Part shown: positions 11,801 through 22,419 of the stretch, in pieces | Numbering within the stretch: position 1 is the stretch's first letter | Layout of the letters: each line of letters starts with the position of its first letter | Assembly (NCBI GenBank): GCA_963402885.1 | Contig: OY727095.1 | Span: 15,319,001 to 15,383,000 of the forward strand | Direction of reading: 5' to 3' | Origin: Antedon bifida | Lineage: Eukaryota > Echinodermata > Crinoidea > Comatulida > Antedonidae | DNA length: 64,000 nt | Notes under the pieces: generated by a model | Seen by the model: only the letters and a program-made list of their open reading frames with translations | What the model was told of the DNA's origin: nothing | Databases searched by the model: none | Made by a program: the position numbers and the translations under genes

Positions 11801-14800
11801 TCCAGTCGTTTGCGTGCCATCAAACACAGTTGAAACTGTTAACGTTCTACCTAGACCCGAAACTGAAGATCAAATGATAAGAGTCAAATTAAAAAGAAAG
11901 TTGTCCTACAAAGGTTATTATGAGTATAAATACGTAAATAAGACCAAAGTCTTACAAGCCCTGCAATATTTACATCAAAATAATAAGTGGTACTCTGACG
12001 TGGTTGTAAATGAAGAATGGAATTATGTTCTACCAGAAACAAGTAAAGATATTGACGAGCAATCTTTGTCCGAAAATGAAGAGCAAGAAGAAGATTTTGA
12101 TTCACGACTGTCTGGAATTCAATTAGATACATGCCTACAACCAACTGATATGAGACAAGAAATACTAGATCATTATTTCGATGACATTTTCTGTTGTGCA
12201 CCATGTGAAGGAAATAGCCCTGTTGCACTTTTAAATAATAAATCACTGGAAGGAAAATGCTTCCCAACATTGTTTCCTACTGGACATTCTACATTTCATG
12301 ATGCTAGAAATATTAAATTAACTCTAGGTCGTTATTTTCATAACAAATTGTGTCACGTTGACAACAGATTTGCTAAAAATACAGAGTACATTTTTTTTGC
12401 ACAATGCCTTTATGAAATCCAACAAGTGTTGTCAAGTGTTTCTATTGCACTCAGAAAAAGTTCAGGTAAGAAAGATGATGTATCTTCAGTGAAAGCATCA
12501 GATTTCAAAAGCGCATCTAAAGTTCAAGAAATTCTAAAATGTGACAGAGGTTATAAATTCCTTAAACAAATCAGAGGAACTTGTCCATACTGGCAGTCTA
12601 CACAAAAAGATGTACTAGCAATGGTGAGACAGCTTGGTAAACCAACATGGTTCGCATCATTTTCTTCAGCTGATATGAGATGGCCAGAAGTAATAAAAAC
12701 ATTGTTGCTTGAAACAGGTGACAAACGAAATATCAATGAATTGGAATGGGCAGACAAATGTACTCTATTGAAATCAAATCCTGTAACAGTTGCACGAATG
12801 TTTGATAAAAGATTTCATAACTTTTTGAGAAAAGTAATTCTATCTGATGCTCATCCTATTGGTAAAGTTATTGACTACTTTTTCCGTGTTGAATATCAAG
12901 CCAGAGGTTCACCACATATTCATATGGTTCTATGGGTTGAAAATGCACCTCAATTGGGAATTGACGAAAATGACAAGGTAACAGAATTCATCGACAAATA
13001 CGTATCTTGTAAAATTCCATCATTAGATGAGGATAAGGAACTTCATGAAATTGTTTGTGGTGTTCAAACCCATTGTAAACGACATTCAAAGTCATGTAAG
13101 AAAAAAGGTACAACATGTAGATTTAATTTTCCCAAACCACCATCTGAACAAACATTTGTTATACAACGAAAAATTACGGACATTGATAACAATGAAACCG
13201 ATAACAATGATACTGATGAAAAAGACACTGCTAAAAATGAAGCTATAAAAGCAGCTAAAGATTTGTTGAAGAGTGTAAAAAGTGCACTTACTGGTGAAAT
13301 ACCTTACCAAGACACTAAACAACTATTTAAAGATTTGAATATTACACAAGCAGATTTCGAAGATGCTAATAATCTGATAGCCACAAAAGATGACTTCCTG
13401 TTACAAAGAAATCCTCAAGATGCTTGGGTTAATCAATATAATCCATCTTTACTAAGAGCCTGGAATGCTAATATGGACTTACAGTTTGTATCAAATGAGT
13501 ATGCATGTGTCGCCTATGTTGTTTCATACATGTCAAAAGCTGAAAGAGAAATGGGACTACTTTTGTCACAAGCAGAAACTGAAATAAAAGATGGAAATGA
13601 AGACGCTAAACAAAGTCTTAGGAAACTTGGTAACGTGTACATGCAAAATCGTGAAGTGTCTGCACAAGAAAGTGTTTATCGTGTTTGTAATCTCAGATTA
13701 AAAGAAGGTTCTAGAAAAGTAGAATTCATTCCTGTTGGACCTAATCCAGTAAGATTAAGTTTGCCAATTAATGTCATTCAAAACAAAGATGACGATGATG
13801 AAATCACTTGGTTGCCAAGTAAACTTGACAAGTATAAATCACGACCCGACGGGCCAGACTTTGAAAAGATGTGCCTTGCAACATATTGTTCAGAATATAG
13901 AATACTCTCATCATCAGAATATAATGGAAAAAAGAAGAAACAAAATACATTTAGGTTAAAGAATAAATTGGGATATATCCAAAAACGGACACGAACCAAT
14001 AATGCCGTCGTCAGATATCCTCGATTTAAACAGCATATAGCACCAGAAAAATACTATATGAGTATAATGCAACTTTTCCTTCCATTTCGTACGGATCAGC
14101 AATTAAAACCACCTTCCTTTATATCATATGAAGACTTTTATGAAAAGGGTTCTGTTAAATTATTTGGGGAGGATCTGCAAACAGTAAGTTCCATTGTTAC
14201 AGAAAACATGCAACAATTTGAGCGTAATGCTGATGCTATTGAACAAGCACAGAACTATATAGATAAGTATGGACCACCAGAAGACGCTTGGGGATTGTTG
14301 TGTCCTGAAAGTGAATTAGACAGGCTAGAAAATCCAAAACCAAACATCGAAAATGATGATGAACAAGGCGAAAACATTATTCCGGATTTAGGACCCGAGA
14401 AAAAGGAACCGTATAGATTAGAACATACGGAAAGTAGAATCTCAAAGCAGGAAAGCAACAATATGATCAGATGCTTAAATGACAAACAACAGAAAGTGTT
14501 TTATGAAATAAGACAGTGGTACTTAAATAAAGTGAACGGAAAACAGCCTCAACCATTTCATATATTCATCACTGGAGGTGCTGGCGTTGGCAAGAGTCAC
14601 TTGGTTAAATGTATATACAACGAAGGTACAAGAATACTTGGAAAAATGATGCAAAATCCAGACGATGTTTCAATTTTGAAAGTTGCTCCTACCGGAATTG
14701 CAGCATACAATATAAATGGTAAAACAATCCACAGTGCTTTATCTATCCCTATTAACGTATCACTTCCATATCAACCCCTTGGAGAAGAGAAAATAACGCA

Positions 14801-16502
14801 ACTTCGTAATCGGCTTGGTCAGTTACAACTATTAATCATTGACGAAATATCCATGGTAGATCAAAAGATGTTATGTTACATACATGGTCGATTAAGACAG
14901 ATAAAACAAGTACGAGATGATTCACCTTTTGGTAAAGTTTCAGTATTGGCAGTTGGAGACTTTTTTCAATTACCACCTGTAAAAGGCAGTTCATTATATA
15001 AAGAATCGCTTCAAAATATATTATGGACAGATAATTTCAAGCAAATAGATCTCGATGAGATAATGAGACAGAAGGAAGATGCTAAATTCGCTAATTTGTT
15101 AAACAGATTACGAACAAAGGAAAAAAATCAAATTTTGTCTAATGACGATTTAGAAACGCTGAAATCACGTGAAACTGGTGAAGACTGTGAAGAAGCTATT
15201 CATATATATTCATATAACAAAGATGTTTTAGCCTGGAATAAGAAAATGCTGCACAAAAAATGCACAGACATAATATGTATTGAAGCAGAAGATACAGAAA
15301 TGAATACCAAAAGGAAAGACACAATTCGTGACAAACCAATAAAGAAATCTAATCAATGTTCACTTCCAAGTTACTTATGGGTTGCACCTAATGCCAGAGT
15401 AATGTTAATTAAAAATGTTGATGTAAGTAAAGGAATGACAAATGGATGTATGGGAAATATTACAGAAATAATTAAGCCTGACAACAATTCTAAACCAACA
15501 TCAATCAAAATTAAATTTGATAACCAAATTGATATTCAGTCTATTGAAAGGTATCAAGAATCGATGGGAAAAAAATACAGTCGCAAACAATTTCCGTTGA
15601 AATTGGCTTATGCATGTACCGTGCACAAAGTACAGGGAATGACAATGAGTAAAGCTGTTGTAAATCTTAAAAATACATTTTTGTCTGGACAAGCATATGT
15701 AGGTTTTAGCCGTGTTACTTCTTTATCTGGTCTTTATATTGAAAACTTTGATCCCAAACATATACGATGTGACCCAACAATTAAAACTTGCTTAAGCAAA
15801 ATGAAACCCTTTTTACAACCGAATGAACCTGGTATTGCTACACAATTTCAATATTGTATCACGTTGCATAACATACAAGGGTTAAGACAACATTTGACTG
15901 ACTTAAAATGTAATACATCTTTTGCCAATTCAGATTTCGTCTGTCTTACAGAAACCTGGATTAATGACAACGATATCAGTAATATTGGTATGGACAATTT
16001 CGAAGTCTATCACCAGCCAAGGTGTCAATCCTATTCTAATGACAGCACAATTACCTCGGAATTAAAAAATAAGGAACATGGTGGTGTGGCAGTGTATACC
16101 CGAAACAAATATTGTAATAGACTAAACATCAATTTAAAAGATATCGAATTCATATCCTTTATGGTAACATCTCCAATGTCTGTTATTATCACAACTATAT
16201 ACCGACCCCCTATATATAATATCAACAAATTCTGTAAGGTTCTTGAAAATCTATTGGAAGCAATACATAAAGTGTGTACAACATGCATTATAATGGGTGA
16301 TTTCAATGAAGATTTATTAAAAGGCACATCCCATGTTAATAACCTGCTGACCAGACACAATTACCAACAGTTAATACAATCCAGTACAACAGAAGGTGGA
16401 ACTCTTTTGGATCATGTCTATGTTAGAAACATTGATACAGTGCATACAGAAGTAATACCAATCTATTATAGTTACCATGAAGCCATTAAAATTCAACTAT
16501 AA
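8841..16502 (+). CDS. Helitron (Helentron-type) Rep-helicase-endonuclease with two cysteine protease domains
   Basis: Single uninterrupted ORF of 2,553 codons; the ATG at 8,841 follows a stop-rich leader. Domains in order: (1) C76-like (herpesvirus tegument DUB-like) cysteine protease, ~100-330, with QC at 125-126 and Asp254-Ser-His256; (2) OTU cysteine protease, ~435-570, with GDGNC at 442-446 (Cys446) and His563 in GGNHF; (3) Lys-rich linker with five 18-residue repeats, ~727-820; (4) Cys/His-rich region, ~865-945; (5) HUH Rep nuclease, with PHIHM at 1358-1362 and a two-tyrosine motif Y1559/Y1563; (6) PIF1-type helicase, with FITGGAGVGK at 1909-1918, D2001-E2002, GDFFQLPP from 2039, VHKVQG at 2261-2266 and GFSRV from 2288; (7) EEP endonuclease, ~2337-2553, with TETW from 2370, GDFN at 2486-2489, DH at 2524-2525 and H2546. 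All key catalytic residues appear present, so the ORF looks recently active. The C-terminal EEP places it with Helentrons. Rolling-circle-like transposition is the family's known role; the protease roles are unknown. Confidence 0.95.
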   Translation: MTDKIIKMHGGGGKNQPRKKGRFVKSKTKNNNTHLHKINEQTEEKKMNITNEKTTVVTDENTDNQINTVYPDQYTNCQTSNKTNKSISKNNLCEVEIGMGINDGIIARGSYHQGDFRFRELAGKQCVSNALVAMLYCNIKDGNEFKTCDLDEMLLLGSELYYFIQKDSSMNEELLMVSELPNELHILNNSFEINYSEGLYGTLEGSDEDALLYGAKSLGQVLEYELCKYDACFMTFNGSTFAIIKRPTGYFIFDSHSRNNEGVLTENGRSVLLYFSSWQGIHKHCLTLAKSMNFPLHTTQFELTGTSVTLKINKDENSEYDVHINASQATNSSQHNTGVDNLFDDIVIDIESHIDKNESFEANKYSNAPTLDDSEIIYVSTEIITERSDKYFKYLPLKVNCKELLCHKLGIDYEGSNYDTSFEHDNELEYITKPTAIKKITGDGNCFYRTIAYLISGTERNHSMFRKANIKHMLETNDRFKCTLDTQRYKSVKQYVLTNKLMNSGTWACDTDIISMANMLDLDIYAYNDQTEQWQIFSAKKPGYYNEITTERGIYILYTGGNHFEAITAASTISDSNDDKQPKAFSVNNHSKSKVLIDENADKKTKKRKSTTYEETENSQNETFESNSKKIKTTWIDDIGNTNNGKAPTTKKRNRKQSDVVKRQLNKGKMKAKRLEKQCQNKQNKKTDNKKTSRNDKNAKAMKKKYQTDINYKLKKQCKAKRARVDKYQNNPDFKEKTKTDQRKKYQNNQNFKNKTKADQRKKYQNIPDFKEKTKTDKRNKYQNNPDFKEITKTDQRNKYQNNLDFRQKFKQNMKNISKQKYQNIPQYRQKVLDKNLQKRQCEKVKKKAIECVIKNFRTSISRGPEYVCCVCLKLLFDNQVMKCIKTKYDIQSCINESYLHTCNSECNNECEIAMSSRHCLWICYTCHRKLIKAEIPSEAHTNNLKLQNIPDELETLNNLEQHLIAINIPFMKIMHLPKGGQHGIHGPVVCVPSNTVETVNVLPRPETEDQMIRVKLKRKLSYKGYYEYKYVNKTKVLQALQYLHQNNKWYSDVVVNEEWNYVLPETSKDIDEQSLSENEEQEEDFDSRLSGIQLDTCLQPTDMRQEILDHYFDDIFCCAPCEGNSPVALLNNKSLEGKCFPTLFPTGHSTFHDARNIKLTLGRYFHNKLCHVDNRFAKNTEYIFFAQCLYEIQQVLSSVSIALRKSSGKKDDVSSVKASDFKSASKVQEILKCDRGYKFLKQIRGTCPYWQSTQKDVLAMVRQLGKPTWFASFSSADMRWPEVIKTLLLETGDKRNINELEWADKCTLLKSNPVTVARMFDKRFHNFLRKVILSDAHPIGKVIDYFFRVEYQARGSPHIHMVLWVENAPQLGIDENDKVTEFIDKYVSCKIPSLDEDKELHEIVCGVQTHCKRHSKSCKKKGTTCRFNFPKPPSEQTFVIQRKITDIDNNETDNNDTDEKDTAKNEAIKAAKDLLKSVKSALTGEIPYQDTKQLFKDLNITQADFEDANNLIATKDDFLLQRNPQDAWVNQYNPSLLRAWNANMDLQFVSNEYACVAYVVSYMSKAEREMGLLLSQAETEIKDGNEDAKQSLRKLGNVYMQNREVSAQESVYRVCNLRLKEGSRKVEFIPVGPNPVRLSLPINVIQNKDDDDEITWLPSKLDKYKSRPDGPDFEKMCLATYCSEYRILSSSEYNGKKKKQNTFRLKNKLGYIQKRTRTNNAVVRYPRFKQHIAPEKYYMSIMQLFLPFRTDQQLKPPSFISYEDFYEKGSVKLFGEDLQTVSSIVTENMQQFERNADAIEQAQNYIDKYGPPEDAWGLLCPESELDRLENPKPNIENDDEQGENIIPDLGPEKKEPYRLEHTESRISKQESNNMIRCLNDKQQKVFYEIRQWYLNKVNGKQPQPFHIFITGGAGVGKSHLVKCIYNEGTRILGKMMQNPDDVSILKVAPTGIAAYNINGKTIHSALSIPINVSLPYQPLGEEKITQLRNRLGQLQLLIIDEISMVDQKMLCYIHGRLRQIKQVRDDSPFGKVSVLAVGDFFQLPPVKGSSLYKESLQNILWTDNFKQIDLDEIMRQKEDAKFANLLNRLRTKEKNQILSNDDLETLKSRETGEDCEEAIHIYSYNKDVLAWNKKMLHKKCTDIICIEAEDTEMNTKRKDTIRDKPIKKSNQCSLPSYLWVAPNARVMLIKNVDVSKGMTNGCMGNITEIIKPDNNSKPTSIKIKFDNQIDIQSIERYQESMGKKYSRKQFPLKLAYACTVHKVQGMTMSKAVVNLKNTFLSGQAYVGFSRVTSLSGLYIENFDPKHIRCDPTIKTCLSKMKPFLQPNEPGIATQFQYCITLHNIQGLRQHLTDLKCNTSFANSDFVCLTETWINDNDISNIGMDNFEVYHQPRCQSYSNDSTITSELKNKEHGGVAVYTRNKYCNRLNINLKDIEFISFMVTSPMSVIITTIYRPPIYNINKFCKVLENLLEAIHKVCTTCIIMGDFNEDLLKGTSHVNNLLTRHNYQQLIQSSTTEGGTLLDHVYVRNIDTVHTEVIPIYYSYHEAIKIQL
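11019..11290 (+). repeat. 54-bp coding tandem repeat (KYQN..FK..TK units)
   Basis: Five in-frame units of exactly 54 bp: the 'tat' of each KYQN falls at 11,022, 11,076, 11,130, 11,184 and 11,238. Each encodes about 18 residues of the form KYQNNPDFKEKTKTDQRK. The repeat lies in a highly basic linker between the OTU domain and the Cys-rich region. It may be a nucleic-acid-binding or nuclear-localisation segment (inference). Confidence 0.85.
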
Positions 16503-17703
16503 ATATTTTACTTTTCCTTTAATTTCATTAAATCACAATATTGTGTGCAATATTAAATATTATAAATATTAATTAAAATTAATCAATATTATTAGTCTCG
16601 GACAATTATTAAATATATTCTACGGTGATACTGCAATATTTCAGCTGTTTTTGGTTATTTTGTACATATTAAAAATTCCATAATCAATTTTCAATACTTC
16701 TACAAAGTGTTATTTCTGCTATATTATAAGCTAAAGCGTAATATTGCCATTCTTCTTTTATTTCATTACATCACATTATTACGTACGTGCAACTGATTTT
16801 GGATTTCATATTTAATATTTCTTTTTTGAAAGTGTCATTTATAATTATTTATTATTGAATTTTCGGGTATATATAGTTTTTCCTAAATAATGAATATATT
16901 TTGTATTATGAAATGTTTCACTTTCAATGATTACATAATGAAATGCAATTTTTTTAAATGTTTTAATGAGTGTTTTTTTTAACTTTTTTACTTTCTTTCT
17001 AGGCCTATTAAAATAAATAAATATTCAAAATATTATTTACAAAAACTTTATCATCACATGACATCTCATCTAATGTGTACAACCGATGTCAACTAAACAG
17101 TATCAGTATTTAATCTCATGTAGGCCTACAATAATGAACAAACAATTAATATCATAAAGAAAATTTAACTTCGGGTCATTAATAAAATAATCAGAGTTTT
17201 CAAGATTTACCGTTAATTTTAAATACAGTATACATCACCAGAAACAAAAAAAAGACCAATAATTAAACCATAGTATTATAGTGATTAAACAAATCACCAT
17301 CAAACACCTTATTCAGAAACTACAAAAAATGACAATGGCAAATGACAACAATTAGCCAATCAAGATCGATGTTTCCAAATTACACGCCTCCAAAGCACAA
17401 TCACTACACACATGCTGGTATCAAGTTATCAATCTACAATGATCCAATTATAATTACCACTGCTAACTGTAAATAAATAATATATATATACACATTATTG
17501 ATTTCCCATGGACGACCCAACAATACCTCAGCAATTTTCGTTAATTGTTTATAAATACTATTTATATCTGTTTTATTTTAAAGTATCTTTGTTTAAATGT
17601 ATGCCTTTTTGTGTATGTTACAGTAAAAATAAAAGATTAAAAATCTCTCCCTAGCTAATGTTTATGAAATTTGTTTATCTTGTCGACGCACCGCCAAAGT
17701 ACC

Positions 17704-17724
17704 ACCGCGGAAGCGGTATCCTAA
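17704..17724 (+). other. Candidate Helitron 3' terminus (hairpin plus CTAA)
   Basis: The stem-loop accgc-ggaa-gcggt (17,704-17,717) is followed seven bases later by an end CTAA at 17,721-17,724, next to a T. Canonical Helitrons end with a short hairpin and CTRR and insert between A and T, so this fits the pattern. However, Helentron-type elements often lack these ends. If this is the true end, the RPA-like gene lies outside the element. Confidence 0.35.
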
Positions 17725-17739
17725 TTATAACGTTTGAAC

Positions 17740-17786
17740 AGGGAGTTGTTATACTATTATAATAATAGTAGTAATAACAACCCTGG
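17740..17786. repeat. Imperfect ~47-bp palindrome
   Basis: The left arm 'cagggagttgttatactatt' pairs with the right arm 'aatagtagtaataacaaccct' with a few mismatches. It sits between the candidate Helitron end and the start of the RPA-like gene. The role is unknown; it may be a structured end, a promoter-proximal hairpin or a small insertion. Confidence 0.5.
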
Positions 17787-17865
17787 TTTGAAGTAACATT
17801 AACCCTTCCATCTGATTATGCGGCCCAAGCCAATTGTCTTCATATCCTTCATTTGACTATCAACT

Positions 17866-20800
17866 ATGGCTGGTGCAAGTTCGAGTAAACGCACATCTTG
17901 CAAATCATTAAACTGTTATTTAGTAGATCCATTTGAGCCCAGGAAAGTGGGGCAAGGCAATGGAAGCAGGCAATTCCTAAAGAGCTATATAGTAATACAA
18001 GAGGACAACACCACATTGTATCAATGTTTCGTCAATGATTTCAATCGGATGGCGATATCAGCAAAAATCAGAGCGATGCCAACTGATATGTTCTTTGCAA
18101 TCAAAGACAGCATTGTGCTTGACCGCGTCAACAAAAAGGTGTCGTTAACAGCAAATACAAAGGTAAGATGATGTTTACAATTTCCATTCATTTTGATTTT
18201 GAAATTACGCAGAAATATATGAATTTTTTTCTGTGTGTTCGTTACACAAAATTCGCATTCATTTATAGTTAAAATAATTTTAAAATTTGTTCCATTGTCA
18301 TTAGGCTAGTATTTCACATCAATTTAATCTCATCTCACATTATTTTGATCCAACCTCTGTATTTCTGTGGACGAAAACAACTACTCTAATTGTAACTGTA
18401 ATCGATTCCATTCCTGATGCCACTTTCTGTAGTAGTAGTTCTTTGGTTCTTTGATAGTAGCACATCACCCTCTTTTTTAAATTCTCAATTTGCGGACCCC
18501 GTCATGAAAAAATCATCACTCGGTGCTCGTTTTTATTAGGGATAACAATGTATATTCAAAAGTTTATGTATATATATATATATCACGGTATATGAAATTC
18601 TGACTTATACATTCCAAAATATAAGGCCTAAAACATCACCGAAATGATCGTTTTTAGCCAAAAATTTTGTATGTAAACTTGTAGTATGTAATTATAAATT
18701 ATTTATTTTCATGACACAATAAACCTAAGACCATGAACTTAATGTACTATAAGACACCATTCTAATCACTACGCGAAATGTCGTAAAAGACGCACTGGGC
18801 GTTTCATAGAAATTACCGGCGGCTCAACTTGTCGGCGGCCCAACCGGTCATATCCCCACTCGGCTAGCTGCATAAAGCAAAGTTTTGAACAAAACATTTA
18901 ATTTTTTTAACTTTTCTGAACTACTTTGTCATGAAAAAAATCACTAAAACTACATAAAAATAACAAACTTTATAATAAACCCATGTCTCTACGCCAAATA
19001 TATTTCTACCACATTAGGGGTGCACCCAAACCCAATTATCTGCCTATGTATGTTTAGGGTTTGGGTTTTGCTAGTAATAAGGAATGCATTTATAATGTCA
19101 TTCAAATGGTACACAACAATATATTTTATGACCAAATAAATTAAAATGTTAATAAAATAAAAAGTACCAATTAAAAATAGCAACCACAAAGTATTACAAC
19201 CAGGGTTGTGTATTTTACGACTCCCTGATTACAACATTATAAACAACCTTGTTACAACTTCCCGTGCCTCTCTATTAAACACCATTGTTATGAATGGGTT
19301 TATTCACTTAATGTTGCAATTGCAGTTCAGTTATAATGTAAACACACGCTTGCAATTGACTGTTAGTTTAATTTTAGAATTCTATATTTGTAGTTATAAT
19401 TTTGGAAGTCTGAATGCACCACAAGATTTATCATTCCGTCAATATCACAAGCTACAAAAGTGTTTTTTTTTCCATGACAGCACATTATACTTAAACAATA
19501 TTTACCATTACTGTATTCTGTACTGACCAAAAAACACTATTGTTTTTTAAATCTCCACCATACGTCATTGTTTTTTACAATTTCATCTTGATAACCAACC
19601 ACATCATTGTTGTTACTATTTTGGTCCTTATAATTATTATCGACCTTTCACCCACAATGTTCAGTCTTCATAACATTTACAATAATTTAAAAAATCTAAT
19701 TTATTCTAATTTATTTGTTATGTTTGTAAATCAAAATAAGTATATAAAACATAAAAAGGGTCTGGATAATTCTGAAACGTTCAATATCTTGTCTTGTATG
19801 ATATTTTCTATTTTGAATCTCTTTCAACTACAAGTTCACGTAAATCAATTACTTAATTAATATACAATAATTGCCAATCATTTTTTCTTTCATTTAGTTT
19901 TTCTTCAGGGGACCAAAATTCGAGTTACCTGAGGCTTTGATCTGGGAGTACAGACGTCCTCCAATAATTCCTATTGCAGATATCCCCACAAGCCCAACTA
20001 AAAAGAGGGCCTCTGTGCAAGGCACGATAACAGAGGTATGTAAAATGATTATTAAATTTTTATTTTACTACTTACCTTATTCTCTAACTTGTATATTGGA
20101 ATTATTCGTTCAACAAATATTAATGATAAAAAATAACACAAATAATCAAGGATGGAACATCATGTTTTATATACAAAACCAAGAGTATTGGAAAAAATGG
20201 CAGTAATTTCTTTCTGTACTGATACCTGATTTAAAATACCAAAAAAATACCTTTGCAAAAATACTTTAAAATGACAGATTTCTTCTTTTCGTATTCCATA
20301 TACAGTCATGTGTTTCCTATATTTTTTAATACTTTTATAGGTAGGGGAAGTCCGAATTGTCGGCACCAACAACAGACGCCTCAGAAATATTAGAATTACA
20401 GATGATGCCAACAATGATGTTGAGCTTACCCTATGGGGCGAGCATGCAGATCTCGAACTGGTGCCAGATCTGAGAGTTGAGATAACTGGCGTTATCATTA
20501 CAGAATATCAAAATATCAAGAAAATAGAATCGACAACATCAATGTCACTCAAGGTACGCAAAAATGAAATATACAACCTACATACACAACATTTATTTAT
20601 TTCCCTTCAAAAATGTTTTTCAGTTGTCAACAACCATGCATGACAATGCAATTAATTTCTCTAATCTTCAATTCCAATGCAAAATATACAAATATTACAC
20701 CAGCACAAATTTATACAAACAAAAAAAAACCTCAACCAAATAGTCTTTGTTATTTTATATTCAATTTAATATTAAATGCATAACAACTGTTTGTTATTTT

Positions 20801-22341
20801 GATGTCATAAACATCCAGATATGAATTAAATGCCCACCAACTGTCAATTAATAACAACTTTTGGTCCATATAATTATTTAATATTATTATTACAATCAAT
20901 CATTGAAATATATCAAATCTCTCATCTCACTTTAAAAATGCAAAATTTTACGCAAATGTTGATGTTGACAAACTTACAAAATGTTCCAGTGTACACGTTT
21001 AAAAGATACACAAAACACAACAATAACACAAGCAAAGAAAAATCCTTTGTTTTAAACAGATCGGAATATTTATCCACCAAATGGCAGATAACTATCAATT
21101 TCTAAACTCAAAATGTTAATTGATTTATACAATATTTATTTATAGTACATCGAAGAAAAACGGGAAATTGTAGGCCAACTGACTGCAATTACAAGTGAAG
21201 AGTAAGTATTCAAAAATTTTATACAGTACAACCTTCATTTTACATACGGTCCGAAATGCGTACATGAAACATGGGATTCGTAAAATCCAGGTTGACCCCC
21301 TTTTAAATTGACCCCCAAATACTTAGAAATGATGACGTCACCAGTCATTTTAAGCGTAAGTAAAATTCACGGAACGTAAAATCACAGAACGTCAAACATA
21401 GGTTCTACTGTATTAAGCAAACTAATGTCCACATTAATTTACAATTTTATATAAAGCCTACAACAATTCTCACATTGGATGCAACTGCCAATGGTAAAAG
21501 CAACTAGATGTGTACTGTACTAAGGACGAGTTTGGTTATAGCAAAAATATATCACCACTTGCTTAACTAATCTTCCTGCTAACTTGGGGGCTCATAATAC
21601 ACCTTATCCACAGTGCATACATGCATAACAAAATGTGTATATAATAAACCTTTCCATATAATATAAATTTGTTAAATAGCCAATTAGTTAAATTTATGCA
21701 TAAAAAGTTTTATTTACAAATTTTCTCCTATGTCAATAAATGAATGGAAATAAGAACAACTTACAAGTATAATCCCAGCCCCTAAGTTCAATTAAAATTA
21801 TATTGTCAAATGAATTACATTAGGCTAATATTAAGCAAATGTAATAATATTTGATAATTATTCAATTCCTTCAAAATAACCTAAGAACAATATCTAATAA
21901 TACTTTTTATATATCAATGTAATCATTATGCATATTGTTTATTTCAAAATCAAACTGATTTGATTTACTGTATTATTAGTTTTTTTTACATGCTTTCCTA
22001 CATTCATACAGGAAACACAATTCAGTTTTATTGACAATTGTTAAAAAAACCTTCATAATTCAATTTACAGAAACCTTCCTTTATATCGATCAAATGATCC
22101 ATAATGTTCGTAAATATGTAATGTATTGTATCATTTAATTTATAGATTTCTACGTCCATATGACCTGCTTGTCACCTCCGAAGACACAGAATATGTTATT
22201 ACCGTCAACGAGCTGTCGGAAATCGAGGGCAACATTCAAGAGCTGCCAATAACAGTACATATTACGACTCGCAGCAATGGCCCTACAATTGAGTGTGTCA
22301 AAATGACCACATACACTGATGACACTGGAACCGAAATTTAA
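17866..22341 (+). CDS. RPA1-like OB-fold single-strand DNA-binding protein, five exons
   Basis: Exons with matching phases: 17,866-18,162; 19,898-20,035; 20,341-20,553; 21,146-21,201; 22,146-22,341. All introns are GT/AG, and together the exons encode about 299 residues. Exons 2-3 give an OB fold resembling the RPA70 DNA-binding domains, with VGEVRIVGTNNRRLRNIRIT and LTLWGEHA at about residues 174-181. The flanking parts may be further degenerate OB folds. The C4 zinc finger of RPA70 DBD-C is absent, and the protein is about half the length of cellular RPA70. The exon 2 acceptor is taken at 19,898 because the nearer AG (19,908) would frameshift into a stop. AATAAAG lies at about 22,392. RPA-like genes are known companions of some Helitrons; the position just downstream of a Helitron on the same strand suggests that role, but a host or captured copy is possible. 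Confidence 0.8.
21222..21413. mobile_element. Short mariner-like TIR element in RPA intron 4
   Basis: The ends 'tacagtacaacc' and 'ggttctactgta' are inverted and flanked by TA. The inner sequences ('catgggattcgtaaaatcc', 'ttttaagcgtaagtaaaatt') match, in reverse orientation, parts of the longer element at 27,124-27,634. No transposase is present, so this is a non-autonomous or internally deleted copy. Confidence 0.6.
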
Positions 22342-22419
22342 AACCCGGTTTAGATGTCAATCAGGCCTTATCTTTTCTTTTTGTCTTAATGTAATAAAGA
22401 TTTCTTTTACAAACTAAGG

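Larger units (their letters stand above)
16503..17865 (+). other. 3' flank of Helitron ORF
   Basis: AT-rich and without a gene. A candidate polyadenylation signal (aataaaa) lies near 17,626. A GC-rich hairpin and a near-palindrome lie at 17,704-17,786 and are listed separately. Confidence 0.45.

Noticed and set aside
8760..15692. Antisense and alternate-frame ORFs overlapping the Helitron gene
   Set aside because: Shadows of an intact 2,553-codon gene; no domain signal of their own.
19909..20035. RPA-like exon 2 starting at the nearer AG (19,907-19,908)
   Set aside because: Entering in phase 0 after exon 1, this start reads into a TGA within eight codons; the AG at 19,896-19,897 keeps the frame open.
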